From Lachnospiraceae bacterium (lineage in GTDB: Bacteria > Bacillota > Clostridia > Lachnospirales > Lachnospiraceae): 64,000 nucleotides of DNA. The translations under genes and the position numbers were made by a program. Numbering within the stretch: the stretch's first letter is position 1; the number at the start of each line of letters is the position of its first letter. The notes below the pieces were generated by a model. The model worked only from the letters and a program-made list of their open reading frames with translations. It was not told the DNA's origin and made no database searches. Positions 17,111 to 26,137 of this stretch are shown piece after piece. Location of the stretch: positions 1-64,000 of the forward strand of contig CABJBM010000028.1 in NCBI GenBank assembly GCA_902363835.1, read 5' to 3'.

Positions 17111-18034
17111 ATGAAGGCGTTATATTATAAAGTTAAGGCGCAGTACCTGGAAGATTATCCTGTGCCCGTTCCGGGACCCAATGAAAGTTTGGTGAAAATA
17201 TTAATAAGTGCCATATGTAATACGGATAAGGAAGTATTAAAGGGATACAAGCCTGATTTTTCAGGAGTATTAGGACATGAATTTGTAGGAGAAGTGGTAG
17301 AATCCAACAAAGAAGAACTGATTGGTAAAAGAGTAGTAGGTGAACTCAATGAAGGCTGCGGACAATGTATTTATTGCAGGACAGGCAGGGAAAAGCATTG
17401 TTTAAACCGTAAAGTTATTGGCATATCAGGGAAAGATGGCTGCTTTGCAGAATATATGACCATACATTCCGATTTGCTCCATGTTGTTCCGGAGGGAATA
17501 CCTACAGAAGTGGCCATATTTACGGAACCTTTAGCGGCAGCTTTAGAGATTATGGAACAGGCACATATACAGCCATCCAAAAGTGCCGCAGTAATCGGAG
17601 ACGGAAGGCTGGCTTTTATGATCGCGCAGGTGGTTTCTTTATCCGGTGTGGATTTAACCGTAATAGGCAGGCATGAAGATAAATTAAAACAGTTTTCTTC
17701 TTTTGCTAAAACTGCCACAGAAACAGATGAGACTTATGAAATTGTTATAGATGCAACCGGCTCTCCGGCCGGAATTTTATCAGCTCAAAAACTGGTGCGT
17801 AATAAAGGACTTATTGTAATAAAGAGTACTTATGCCGGAAAAGTTGAAATTGACATGAGTTCTTTTGTTGTAAATGAAGTTACAATCAAGGGAAGCAGAT
17901 GCGGTCCTTTTGAGCCGGCCATGCAGTTGTTGCAAAGAGGGCTTGTTACTCTGCCTTCCATTGAATTATATGATTTGAAAGATTATGAAATGGCATTGCA
18001 ATCCAAGAGTTTTAAGGCGGGATTTAAGTTTTAA
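17111..18034 (+). CDS. zinc-dependent medium-chain dehydrogenase
   Basis: A 307-residue MDR protein. It has the catalytic-zinc region (ICNTDKEV, LGHEFVGEV), a four-Cys structural zinc loop (ECGC-like: GCGQCIYCRTGREKHC), and FTEPLAAALEIMEQA. A Rossmann segment (AAVIGDGRLAFMIAQVV) begins the nucleotide-binding domain, though its glycine motif is G-D-G-R-L. It is somewhat shorter than usual (about 340), with a compact C-terminus. The substrate is unknown; sugar alcohols or aldehydes are typical. The start at 17111 follows GGAGGAAGGAGGG. It lies between punA and the BMP lipoprotein gene, so it probably acts on the sugar part of imported nucleosides or on a derived alcohol. Confidence 0.75.
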   Translation: MKALYYKVKAQYLEDYPVPVPGPNESLVKILISAICNTDKEVLKGYKPDFSGVLGHEFVGEVVESNKEELIGKRVVGELNEGCGQCIYCRTGREKHCLNRKVIGISGKDGCFAEYMTIHSDLLHVVPEGIPTEVAIFTEPLAAALEIMEQAHIQPSKSAAVIGDGRLAFMIAQVVSLSGVDLTVIGRHEDKLKQFSSFAKTATETDETYEIVIDATGSPAGILSAQKLVRNKGLIVIKSTYAGKVEIDMSSFVVNEVTIKGSRCGPFEPAMQLLQRGLVTLPSIELYDLKDYEMALQSKSFKAGFKF

Positions 18035-18114
18035 AGAATTCAATTTTGCAAATATAAAATTATAATTCGCCTAACAGATATTTAAATCTTTAAACAAACA
18101 AATGGAGGTCATTT

Positions 18115-19317
18115 ATGAAAAAAGGAAAATTATTAGCAGTAGTTTGTATTATGAGCCTTACGGCTGCCTTATTTACCGGCTGCAGTAAAAAAGGGAATAA
18201 TACGGAGGACAGTAAAGGAAGCCAGACAGAAACCACAGACGGAAAACAGGCTGAGACAGAAAGCAAAGGTACGGAAGCCGGCAAAGGGCTTAAAATTGCA
18301 ATTGTAACCAGCCCATCCGGTGTAGATGATGGTTCTTTCAACCAGGATAATTATAACGGTATATTAAATTTTATAAAAAATAATCCTGATGCTACTGTAA
18401 AAACAGTTAAGGAACCAACCGGTGACCCAACTGCTGCAGTACAAGCCGTTGCAGATATTGTTGCCGGCTATGATGTAATTGTAACCCCAGGCTTTCAGTT
18501 TGCAGGAATTTCGACAATTGCCGGAGATAACCCGGGAAGTAAATTCATATTAATCGACTCTAACCCACAGGAACTTGATGGTGTTGCAGAATTTGATAAT
18601 ATTTATGCTATGACATTTGCAGAGGAAGAAAGTGGATTCTTTGCAGGAATGGCAGCGGCTTTAGAAACAAAAACAGGTAAAGTTGCAGTTGTAAACGGTG
18701 TGGCTTATCCTTCCAACGTTAACTACCAATATGGTTTTGAATCTGGTGTCAACTATGTGAATGCTAAGTATGACAAGAAAGTGGAGTTTGTAGAACTTCC
18801 GGCTTATGCAGGAACAGATGTAACCGGCGCAAATGTGGGCGGTAACTATGTTGGAAGCTTTGCAGATGAGCCAACAGGTAAAGTTGTAGGTAATGCTTTA
18901 ATTAATGAAGGTGTTGATATTATGTTTGTTGCAGCAGGCGGTTCTGGTAACGGTGTATTCACGGCTGCAAAAGAAGCAAAGGGAGTTAAAGTAATCGGCT
19001 GCGACGTTGATCAATATGATGATGGTAAAAACGGATCTGAAAATGTAATATTAACTTCAGTATTAAAAGTTATGAATCTAAACGTAGAGAGAGCTTTAGA
19101 GGCTGTAAAAGATGGTACATTTAAGGGACAGAATGTTCTTCTGAAAGCGGATACAGATTCTACAGGATTCGTAAGTGCAGAAGGACGTCAGCAGTTATCT
19201 GCAGACAGTATCGCTAAAATGGATGAAGCCTATAAATTATTACAGGCTGGAAAAATCGTACCTGCGGCTAACTTTAATGGAATATCATCTGACTCTTTCC
19301 CTGGTCTTTCGGAATAA
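18115..19317 (+). CDS. BMP-family nucleoside-binding lipoprotein
   Basis: At 400 residues, it has a lipoprotein signal peptide with lipobox FTGC (Cys about residue 23), a Ser/Thr/Glu-rich linker to about residue 55, and a BMP (basic membrane protein/Med) domain. That domain carries GLKIAIVTSPSGVDDGSFNQ, VIVTPGFQFAG, ESGFFAGMAAALETKTGKVA, VMFVAAGGSGNG and VIGCDVDQYDDG. BMP proteins are the substrate-binding lipoproteins of nucleoside ABC importers (compare BmpA/YufN/PnrA, which bind purine nucleosides). It is followed by a terminator-like hairpin and the cognate ATPase and permeases. Confidence 0.9.
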   Translation: MKKGKLLAVVCIMSLTAALFTGCSKKGNNTEDSKGSQTETTDGKQAETESKGTEAGKGLKIAIVTSPSGVDDGSFNQDNYNGILNFIKNNPDATVKTVKEPTGDPTAAVQAVADIVAGYDVIVTPGFQFAGISTIAGDNPGSKFILIDSNPQELDGVAEFDNIYAMTFAEEESGFFAGMAAALETKTGKVAVVNGVAYPSNVNYQYGFESGVNYVNAKYDKKVEFVELPAYAGTDVTGANVGGNYVGSFADEPTGKVVGNALINEGVDIMFVAAGGSGNGVFTAAKEAKGVKVIGCDVDQYDDGKNGSENVILTSVLKVMNLNVERALEAVKDGTFKGQNVLLKADTDSTGFVSAEGRQQLSADSIAKMDEAYKLLQAGKIVPAANFNGISSDSFPGLSE

Positions 19318-19367
19318 TTATTAAGAATATTCCACTTTGCCTTTCGCTAAGGTTGGGAAAACAGAGA

Positions 19368-19419
19368 AAGTTTATCACTTTATATTGAGAGAATCAGTAA
19401 TAAGTGATAAACTTTTTTT
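19368..19419 (+). terminator. attenuating terminator inside the nucleoside ABC operon
   Basis: A perfect 13-bp stem, AAGTTTATCACTT with AAGTGATAAACTT, is followed by a T run 28 nt before the ATPase start. It lies between the binding-protein gene and the ATPase/permease genes, the standard spot for lowering expression of the membrane components relative to the binding protein. Confidence 0.75.
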
Positions 19420-19446
19420 ATTAAAATGAAGACAAGGAGAATAAAA

Positions 19447-20979
19447 ATGTCTGAATATATTGTGGAAATGAAACATATTACAAAGAAATTCCCTGGTATT
19501 GTTGCCAATGATGATGTGACATTGCAGATTAAAAAGGGAGAAATCTTTGCATTATTAGGTGAAAATGGTGCAGGAAAGTCCACATTAATGAGTATGCTCT
19601 TTGGCATGTATGAACCAGATGAAGGCGAAATATTCATTCGAGGTGAAAAAGTTCATATTCATTCTCCCAACCATGCGACAAAATTGAATATAGGTATGGT
19701 GCATCAGCATTTTAAACTGGTTCAAAATTATACGATTACAGAAAATATTATTCTTGGTATTGAACCTGTCAAGAAAATGGCAGGCGTAATACCATATGTA
19801 GATATTAAAGACGCCAATAAAAAAATAAGCCAATTATCAAAAGAGTATGGATTAGAAGTGGATCCAACGAAAAAGATTGAAGATATCAATGTTTCATTGC
19901 AGCAGCGGGTTGAAATCTTGAAAATGTTATACCGTGAAGCGGAGATTCTGATATTTGACGAACCTACAGCAGTTTTAACACCCCAGGAAATTGATTTTTT
20001 ACTGAGTATTATTGAGGGCTTACGTGCCGGCGGAAAGACCATTATATTAATTACTCATAAATTGGAAGAAATAAAAAGAGTTGCTGACCGTTGTGCAATA
20101 TTGTGCCGTGGAAAACTGGTGGATGTGTTGGAGGTAAAGGAAACCTCCACACAAAAGATGGCCAATTTAATGGTGGGCAGAGAGGTATCCTTTGAAATGG
20201 AAAAGAAACCGGCAGGTTTTAAAGATGTGGTATTAGAAGTACATAATTTAACCGTAAAAAACCAGGATAATTTTGATGTGGTAAAAGATGTGTCCTTCAC
20301 TATAAAAGGCGGCGAAGTATTTGCCATTGCCGGAGTATCCGGCAATGGTCAGGTGGAAGTTGCAGACGCAATCGCAGGGCTTGCAAAGGTCAGCAGCGGT
20401 TCGATTAAGCTTAATAATACGGATATTACCAATTACAGCATTAGAAAGCGTACGTTAGAAGGCATTTCTTATATCCCTGAGGACAGGCAGGCTTATGGAC
20501 TGGTATTGGATTTTACCCTGGCGGAGAATATTGCTCTGAAAGATTACTATAAAGAACCCTTTTGTAAGAATGAGGTATTGGATAAAGATGAAATTGTAAA
20601 ATACGGAGATTTACTTATAGATAAATACGATATTAGAAGTGGACAAGGCTCTAAAACCATAGTTCGCTCCATGAGCGGCGGTAATCAGCAAAAAGTTATC
20701 ATTGCCAGAGAAATAGAGCTGCAGTCTCCTTTGATGATCTTTGTACAACCTACCAGAGGACTTGATATTGGAGCCATTGAAAATATTCATAATATGATTT
20801 TGCGGGAACGTGATAATGGTAAGGCAATCCTTCTCATATCTTTGGAACTGGATGAAATTATGAATATTGCTGATACCATAGGTGTTATTTACAATGGCCA
20901 GCTTCAAAAGATAGCAGATGCAAAAACACTGACCGCCAAAGGAGTCGGAGAATTTATGATGGGGGTAAAGCATGAGTAA
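19447..20979 (+). CDS. nucleoside ABC transporter ATP-binding protein (two-domain)
   Basis: A 510-residue tandem ABC ATPase. The first domain has Walker A LLGENGAGKSTLMSML, a degenerate signature INVSLQQRVEILK and Walker B LIFDEPTAVLTP. The second domain has a modified Walker A (GVSGNGQVEVADAI), signature RSMSGGNQQKVIIARE and FVQPTRGLDIG. The layout matches the YufO/NupO/RbsA-type ATPases that energise nucleoside or sugar import. The ATG at 19447 follows AAGGAG by 8 nt. It overlaps the next permease gene by 8 bp. Confidence 0.92.
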   Translation: MSEYIVEMKHITKKFPGIVANDDVTLQIKKGEIFALLGENGAGKSTLMSMLFGMYEPDEGEIFIRGEKVHIHSPNHATKLNIGMVHQHFKLVQNYTITENIILGIEPVKKMAGVIPYVDIKDANKKISQLSKEYGLEVDPTKKIEDINVSLQQRVEILKMLYREAEILIFDEPTAVLTPQEIDFLLSIIEGLRAGGKTIILITHKLEEIKRVADRCAILCRGKLVDVLEVKETSTQKMANLMVGREVSFEMEKKPAGFKDVVLEVHNLTVKNQDNFDVVKDVSFTIKGGEVFAIAGVSGNGQVEVADAIAGLAKVSSGSIKLNNTDITNYSIRKRTLEGISYIPEDRQAYGLVLDFTLAENIALKDYYKEPFCKNEVLDKDEIVKYGDLLIDKYDIRSGQGSKTIVRSMSGGNQQKVIIAREIELQSPLMIFVQPTRGLDIGAIENIHNMILRERDNGKAILLISLELDEIMNIADTIGVIYNGQLQKIADAKTLTAKGVGEFMMGVKHE

Positions 20980-22156
20980 AACAAATCCAAAAAGTCCAAA
21001 GAATGCAAATGTCATATACAGAACTTTTCTAAAATGTATGGGAAATGAAAAATGGCAGCCTGTTTCCATACCTTTATTCTCCATTCTGTTAAGTTTAATT
21101 GCTGCTTCCATTGTAATCTTACTTATTGGTAAGAATCCTCTCAGTGCATTTTATAATCTGCTGCAGGGTGCCGGTGTACTGCCAAAGCCGGTTTACGCAG
21201 GATATAAAAGCATGCTTACGGATTTACTGACCATGCTGAATTCCATGGCACCTATGCTTTTTGCTGCTTTAGCGGTAGCGGTGGCTCTTAAGGCAGGCCT
21301 TTTTAACATTGGTGTATCAGGACAGATGTTACTGGCCGGATATGCGGCTACTGTGCTGATCGGTTATAGTGAGCTGAACGGAATCGTTGCAAAGCCTCTT
21401 GTGCTGTTGATCGGTATAGGGGTTGGCGCTGTTTACGGCGGTATCGTGGGATGGTTAAAATATAAATTTAACATTAATGAAGTGGTATCCACTATTATGT
21501 TTAATTATATCGTGCAGTATGTTTTAAGTTTCTTCATTAATTCCTATTATATTGATCCTGTTTCAAGACAGTCAAAATATATAAACAGTTCAGCGCGGTT
21601 GACTTTTGTGAATGTAGAAATTGCAGGTCTTAAGATGGACTTGTCCATAGGCATTATTTTAGCTGTCATTACTGCATTTATTATAAAATTCATTGTTGAC
21701 AAGACAAGAATCGGATATGAAATAAAAGCGGTAGGTGCAAACCCCAAAGCCGCAAAATATGCCGGTATCAATGTTGGCGGAAACATTGTTTTAGCCATGG
21801 TTATTTCTGGAGCTTTAGCAGGGCTTGCCGGAGTTACTTATTATCTTGGTTATTTTTCATCCATACAACCAAAAGTATTAGCAAGTACAGGTTACGATGC
21901 CATTGCGGTTTCTTTACTGGGCAGCGGAAACCCCATGGGAATTATCTTTTCCTCCTTCCTGATTTCGGTTATTGATAAAGGCAGCACTTACATGAGTTCT
22001 ACGGCCGGAGTCAGACAGGAAATTGCTTCTGTTATTACCGGATTAATTCTTTTGTTCAGCGCTTGTGGTACTTTTATTAAGTATAAGATTCAAAAAGGAA
22101 AGGACAGTGTATTGGAGGAATCGGATGAGAATGGAAGAAAGGAGGGGGAAGAATAA
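20972..22156 (+). CDS. nucleoside ABC transporter permease 1
   Basis: A 394-residue membrane protein of the BPD_transp_2 (YufP/NupP) type, with around eight to ten hydrophobic segments. The family motifs are LKAGLFNIGVSGQMLLAGYA and the cytoplasmic coupling loop GYEIKAVGANPKAAKYAGIN. The long first periplasmic loop and a charged C-terminal tail (GKDSVLEESDENGRKEGEE) are as expected for this subunit. Its start overlaps the ATPase gene and its stop overlaps the second permease, so the three are translationally coupled. Confidence 0.92.
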   Translation: MSKTNPKSPKNANVIYRTFLKCMGNEKWQPVSIPLFSILLSLIAASIVILLIGKNPLSAFYNLLQGAGVLPKPVYAGYKSMLTDLLTMLNSMAPMLFAALAVAVALKAGLFNIGVSGQMLLAGYAATVLIGYSELNGIVAKPLVLLIGIGVGAVYGGIVGWLKYKFNINEVVSTIMFNYIVQYVLSFFINSYYIDPVSRQSKYINSSARLTFVNVEIAGLKMDLSIGIILAVITAFIIKFIVDKTRIGYEIKAVGANPKAAKYAGINVGGNIVLAMVISGALAGLAGVTYYLGYFSSIQPKVLASTGYDAIAVSLLGSGNPMGIIFSSFLISVIDKGSTYMSSTAGVRQEIASVITGLILLFSACGTFIKYKIQKGKDSVLEESDENGRKEGEE

Positions 22157-23115
22157 TGGATACGATAATTATTGATGGCTTATCCTTTGCTTTGCCTCTC
22201 TTTATTATGGCAATTGGAGGCATTTATTGTGAAAAGAGCGGAATTACCAATCTGGCGATTGAAGGCCTGCAAGGCTTTGGGGCCTTTGTTGGGGCGTTAG
22301 CAGTTGTTTTGTTTTCCAAGTTTGCCAATGTGGAAGTACAATCGTTATTCTATGTAGCCTTAATCTTTTCTGTGTTAGGAGGAATGGTTTATTCCATGCT
22401 TCATGCACTTTTATGCATTAACTTTAAGGCGAACCAGGTGATCAGCGGCGTTGTTATAAATATACTTGCGGCTGCGCTGACGGTGTTCTTGACCACTCAG
22501 GTAAATAGTTTGATGTTAGGAGCTGTATCGGATAAATTCCAATTAGGAGTATCCAATCGATTTACGATTCCTGTTTTATCAAATATACCTGTTATAGGAG
22601 CTGTGTTTAAATCAATCTATCCCTTTGAGATCGTGATTGTAGTAATTGCATGTATTGCATGGTATGTACTGTATAAAACCAGATATGGTCTGCGGCTGAG
22701 AGCCTGCGGAGATAATCCCCATTCCGTAGATGCTGCCGGTGTGGAGGTGTCCAGGATAAGATTTAAGGCGGTAATGGTATCCGGTGCTTTATCAGGGCTT
22801 GGGGGCATGTGTTTTGCTTACTCCATCTCTGCGAACTTCTCGCCAAGTATTTATATGGGATATGGCTATCTTGCCATAGCAGCATTGATATTCGGGAACT
22901 GGAAGATACCTTCTACCTTAGGTGCCTGCTTACTGTTTGGTTTTGCAAAATCCGGCGGATATAAATTAGGACAGGTATTGGAATTGCCAAGTACATTTTC
23001 TGACTTGATTATGATACTGCCATATGTTTTAACTTTATTACTGCTTATTTTCTTCTCCAAATCCAACCGTTCGCCCAGAGCGCTTGGTGAGATCTATGAT
23101 AAAGGTAAGAGATGA
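22156..23115 (+). CDS. nucleoside ABC transporter permease 2
   Basis: A 319-residue BPD_transp_2 membrane protein of the YufQ/NupQ type. It has IYCEKSGITNLAIEGLQGFG near the N-terminus, the coupling loop GLRLRACGDNPHSVDAAGV, and GYGYLAIAALIFGNWKIPST near the C-terminus. It forms the heterodimeric channel with the preceding permease. The start ATG overlaps the previous stop by one base (TAATG-type junction). Confidence 0.92.
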   Translation: MDTIIIDGLSFALPLFIMAIGGIYCEKSGITNLAIEGLQGFGAFVGALAVVLFSKFANVEVQSLFYVALIFSVLGGMVYSMLHALLCINFKANQVISGVVINILAAALTVFLTTQVNSLMLGAVSDKFQLGVSNRFTIPVLSNIPVIGAVFKSIYPFEIVIVVIACIAWYVLYKTRYGLRLRACGDNPHSVDAAGVEVSRIRFKAVMVSGALSGLGGMCFAYSISANFSPSIYMGYGYLAIAALIFGNWKIPSTLGACLLFGFAKSGGYKLGQVLELPSTFSDLIMILPYVLTLLLLIFFSKSNRSPRALGEIYDKGKR

Positions 23116-23148
23116 TATTAATACATTGATATGGAAAGGGAGAAAATT

Positions 23149-24450
23149 ATGAATACGAGGTTTTTCAATGCTAAAATTTTAACCATGACAGGTGATTCTT
23201 CTATTATAGAGGGAGAGCTCTGGGTGGAAGAAAATCGTATCACATATATAGGTGATCCCAAAAAGGGAAATGAAATTAATAAGACGGCAATGCCTTCCTT
23301 TGACAGAGAAATAGATGTAAAAGGAAATCTGATTATGCCGGGGTTTAAAAATGCGCATACCCATTCGGCTATGACATTTCTAAGATCTTATGCAGATGAT
23401 CTGCCTCTCCTTGACTGGCTGCATAAACAGATATTTCCTATGGAAGCAAAGCTTAACGGAGAAGATATTTATCACCTTTCCAAGCTGGCTATACTGGAAT
23501 ATTTAACAAGCGGCATTACGGCTAATTTTGATATGTACTTTAGTCCGGAAAATATTACACAAGCTTCTATTGACATGGGATTTCGATCCGTATTATGTGC
23601 AGGAATCAGTGAATTCACAGGAAGTACCGAAGAAAATTTAGAAAATCTGGAGAATTGGTATCATAAATACAATCATCACAATGACCTGATCAGCTACTGC
23701 ATTGGTTTTCATGGAGAATATACGGCAGAAAGACCTTTGCTGGAAGGAATTGCGGCTCTTTCCAGAAAATATAAGGCGCCGGTATACTCTCATAATTCTG
23801 AGACGAAAGCTGAAGTGGAGCAGTGTTTGAAGAAGAATGGGACAACACCTGTTGTCTATCTGGATCAATTAGGTATGTTTGAGCATGGCGGCGGCGGATA
23901 TCATTGCGTGCATGTGACAGAGGAGGATTTGGCTGTATTTCAAAAACGCGGCTTAACTGTTGTAACGAATCCCGGATCTAATTCCAAGCTTGCCAGCGGA
24001 ATTGCTCCAATAGCAAAAATGCTGAATATGGGTATTAATATTGCAATCGGCACCGATGGACCTGCCAGCAATAATGCTTTGGATATGTTCCGTGAGATGT
24101 ATCTGGTTACTGTACTGCAAAAATTAAAAGAGAATGATGCGGCTTCGGTACCGGCGAATCAAGTGTTGCATATGGCTACCGTAGGAGGTGCAAAAGCCAT
24201 GGGATTGAAAGAAATGGATACCTTAGAGGCAGGCAAAATAGCCGATTTAGTTATTCTTGATCTTTATCAGCCCAATATGCAACCTATAAATAATATTATC
24301 AAAAATATAGTTTATAGTGGAAACAAGCAGAATGTGAAACTAACTATGGTAAATGGTAAGGTACTATATGAAGATAATCAATTCTATGTTGGAGAAGATG
24401 TAGAAAACATTTATAAAAAAGCAAATGAAATCATAAATCGAATGAGATAA
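23149..24450 (+). CDS. amidohydrolase, MTA/SAH/5'-deoxyadenosine deaminase-like
   Basis: A 433-residue amidohydrolase close to the MtaD/DadD/SsnA group. The metal ligands are visible in order: PGFKNAHTHSAM (HxH), the Glu/His region CIGFHGEYTA, YSHNSETKAEVEQC, and the Asp in IAIGTDGPASNN. MtaD/DadD enzymes deaminate the adenine ring of S-adenosylhomocysteine, methylthioadenosine and 5'-deoxyadenosine. Its place as last gene of a nucleoside-import operon with a 6-oxopurine-type PNP fits deamination before phosphorolysis. Guanine deaminase or an SsnA-like function cannot be excluded. The ATG at 23149 follows AAGGGAG. Confidence 0.78.
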   Translation: MNTRFFNAKILTMTGDSSIIEGELWVEENRITYIGDPKKGNEINKTAMPSFDREIDVKGNLIMPGFKNAHTHSAMTFLRSYADDLPLLDWLHKQIFPMEAKLNGEDIYHLSKLAILEYLTSGITANFDMYFSPENITQASIDMGFRSVLCAGISEFTGSTEENLENLENWYHKYNHHNDLISYCIGFHGEYTAERPLLEGIAALSRKYKAPVYSHNSETKAEVEQCLKKNGTTPVVYLDQLGMFEHGGGGYHCVHVTEEDLAVFQKRGLTVVTNPGSNSKLASGIAPIAKMLNMGINIAIGTDGPASNNALDMFREMYLVTVLQKLKENDAASVPANQVLHMATVGGAKAMGLKEMDTLEAGKIADLVILDLYQPNMQPINNIIKNIVYSGNKQNVKLTMVNGKVLYEDNQFYVGEDVENIYKKANEIINRMR

Positions 24451-24590
24451 AGAATATGTAAAACATATGAATTAAGATGGTTTTTGGCATGCTCGCTTTC
24501 AGGCGGACAAATGAGATAATAAAACTTGTTTGCCTGGAAGGGGGCATTTTCCATGTCATTTAATTACGAGTTATCACACGAAGAGAAAGT
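24451..24590 (+). other. intergenic inverted repeats downstream of the deaminase gene
   Basis: An imperfect stem (CTTTCAGGC.. with GCCTGGAAG, about 24496-24540) may act as a weak terminator. A 9-bp inverted repeat TTATCACAC/GTGTGATAA (about 24571-24599) overlaps the left end of the upstream repeat copy 2. It has no T run on either strand in the right place, so it looks more like a protein site than a terminator. Confidence 0.35.
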
Positions 24591-24892
24591 GTGATAAAAA
24601 AATAACCAAGACATTATTTCAAACATAAGTAGAACATGGATATATTTGATTGCAAACATTTTTTATTGATTTAATACTGTTTCATGTGGAAGAAAATGGA
24701 AGAACTTATATAATAGCGAAAATCAAATATGAAATAGGACACAAAACAACAAAAATCACAATGAAATACACTATAAAACAAAATAAGTAAATAAAATCAA
24801 ATAAAAATATTGCAAAACCGGATACAATATGCTACAATTTCTACAGGAAGGACATGATGGGTGTGTCCGGAATAGAAAACTATATTTTATAT
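24591..24892 (+). repeat. upstream regulatory repeat, copy 2 (before the ABC/mtnK/mtnA operon)
   Basis: The partner of 15825-16135, with the same blocks in the same order and nearly the same spacing. The most conserved parts are the A-rich operator-like core (about 24739-24802), the promoter and the first transcribed bases. It ends shortly before the ribosome binding site of the lipoprotein gene. Confidence 0.8.
24810..24868 (+). promoter_or_regulatory. promoter and 5'-leader hairpin of the ABC/mtnK/mtnA operon
   Basis: TTGCAA (24810-24815), a 17-nt spacer, and TACAAT (24833-24838) preceded by TGC. The transcript would begin just before GGACA (24850-24854), which can pair with TGTCC (24864-24868). 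All elements match the promoter at 16043 in spacing and sequence. Confidence 0.7.
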
Positions 24893-24912
24893 TTTTAAAG
24901 GAGGTTTACTTT

Positions 24913-26094
24913 ATGAAAAAGAAGTTAGCAATGGTGCTTGCAGCGGCAATGGTATTGTCAATGACTGCATGCGGCAGCAGCGGCACAGCCGCAACAACAG
25001 CCGCTCCGGCGGCTACAGAAGCAAAAACGGAAGCTCCTAAGACTGATCAGACGACTGCAGCGGAGAAGGTAGAAAATGCACAGTCAACAGGCTCCCTGGC
25101 AGGAAAGAAGATTGCCGTTGTGCGGAACCTGGCAGCAGGAGATCATACCCAGCAGTTTTTAGACGGCTGTGTATCTGAAGGAAAGAAGTTTGGCTGGACC
25201 GTAGACACCTTTGTAACGGATGGCGATGATGCAAAAGCTCAGGAAACGGTAGCTCAGGTCATTGCAAAGGATTATCAGGGAATTATCGTATCTCACGGAC
25301 AGTTATCTTACTCCTATGATATGTTAAAACCTGCCAGAGACAAAGGCATGGAGGTTGTTACCTTTGATACCATGCCATTTAAGGGCGGCGATGCAAGCGG
25401 CGAACTTCTTGCCGGAGTAACCTCTACCGCTCAGAACGATCAGGCGCTGGCCGAGCTTTCTCTTGGCTACATGATGAAAGAGTTTGAAGCAAAAGGCGGA
25501 AAATACCCGATGAAAGTCTTAAAGACCTTTATGGGCCCTGGAATCCCGCCGCTGGACAGACGGAATGAAATCTATACCAAGCTGGAAGCAGAAGGCAAGA
25601 TCCAGACTCTGGAAGTGATTGCACCATCTGATTCAGCCAATGCCCGCGGTGATATGACCAACAAAACAGCCGCTATTCTTCCAAAATATCCGGAAGGTTC
25701 CGTAGATGCCATCTGGGGCTGCTACGATGAGCTGGCAAAGGGTGTATTACAGGCATTAAACGATGCAGGCCGTACTGATATCCCGATGTACACCATTGAC
25801 GTATCCAATGATGACATTCAGTTAATGGTTAAGAATCCTGACGTGTGGAAATCTACTGCAGCTGTTGATCCTAAACTGATCGGCATTGTAGATGCCCGTC
25901 TTCTGGCTCTGAAATTTATGGGAGAAGAGACACCGGATTACTTTAACTTAAATGCATGCAACATTGAAACAACCCAGCTCACAGCTCAAACTACCATGAG
26001 CGATTTGGGAAGCATCATTGACGGCTGGGGCGATGCCGAAGATCCCAAGGGAGCTTTGTACACTGATACCATTAAGAACAACTATGTAAATTAA
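24913..26094 (+). CDS. sugar ABC transporter substrate-binding lipoprotein (RbsB-like)
   Basis: The protein is 393 residues from the ATG at 24913, which follows AAAGGAGG. A lipoprotein signal ends in lipobox MTAC (Cys about residue 20) and is followed by an Ala/Thr/Glu-rich linker to about residue 55. The rest is a periplasmic-binding-protein-like type I fold (GKKIAVVRNLAAGDHTQQF, GIIVSHGQLSYSYDML, DAIWGCYDELAKGVLQAL, MYTIDVSNDDIQLM) as in ribose-binding proteins. The genes downstream point to a 5-modified ribose such as methylthioribose or 5-deoxyribose as the ligand, though ribose itself is not excluded. Confidence 0.88.
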   Translation: MKKKLAMVLAAAMVLSMTACGSSGTAATTAAPAATEAKTEAPKTDQTTAAEKVENAQSTGSLAGKKIAVVRNLAAGDHTQQFLDGCVSEGKKFGWTVDTFVTDGDDAKAQETVAQVIAKDYQGIIVSHGQLSYSYDMLKPARDKGMEVVTFDTMPFKGGDASGELLAGVTSTAQNDQALAELSLGYMMKEFEAKGGKYPMKVLKTFMGPGIPPLDRRNEIYTKLEAEGKIQTLEVIAPSDSANARGDMTNKTAAILPKYPEGSVDAIWGCYDELAKGVLQALNDAGRTDIPMYTIDVSNDDIQLMVKNPDVWKSTAAVDPKLIGIVDARLLALKFMGEETPDYFNLNACNIETTQLTAQTTMSDLGSIIDGWGDAEDPKGALYTDTIKNNYVN

Positions 26095-26137
26095 GGAAAA
26101 CGCTCTGTATTCATTACATAATTAAGGAAGAGATGCC

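Noticed and set aside
24571..24599. TTATCACAC/GTGTGATAA as a terminator
   Set aside because: The stem is followed by A on the plus strand, and on the minus strand the T run lies on the wrong side, so it cannot work as an intrinsic terminator.
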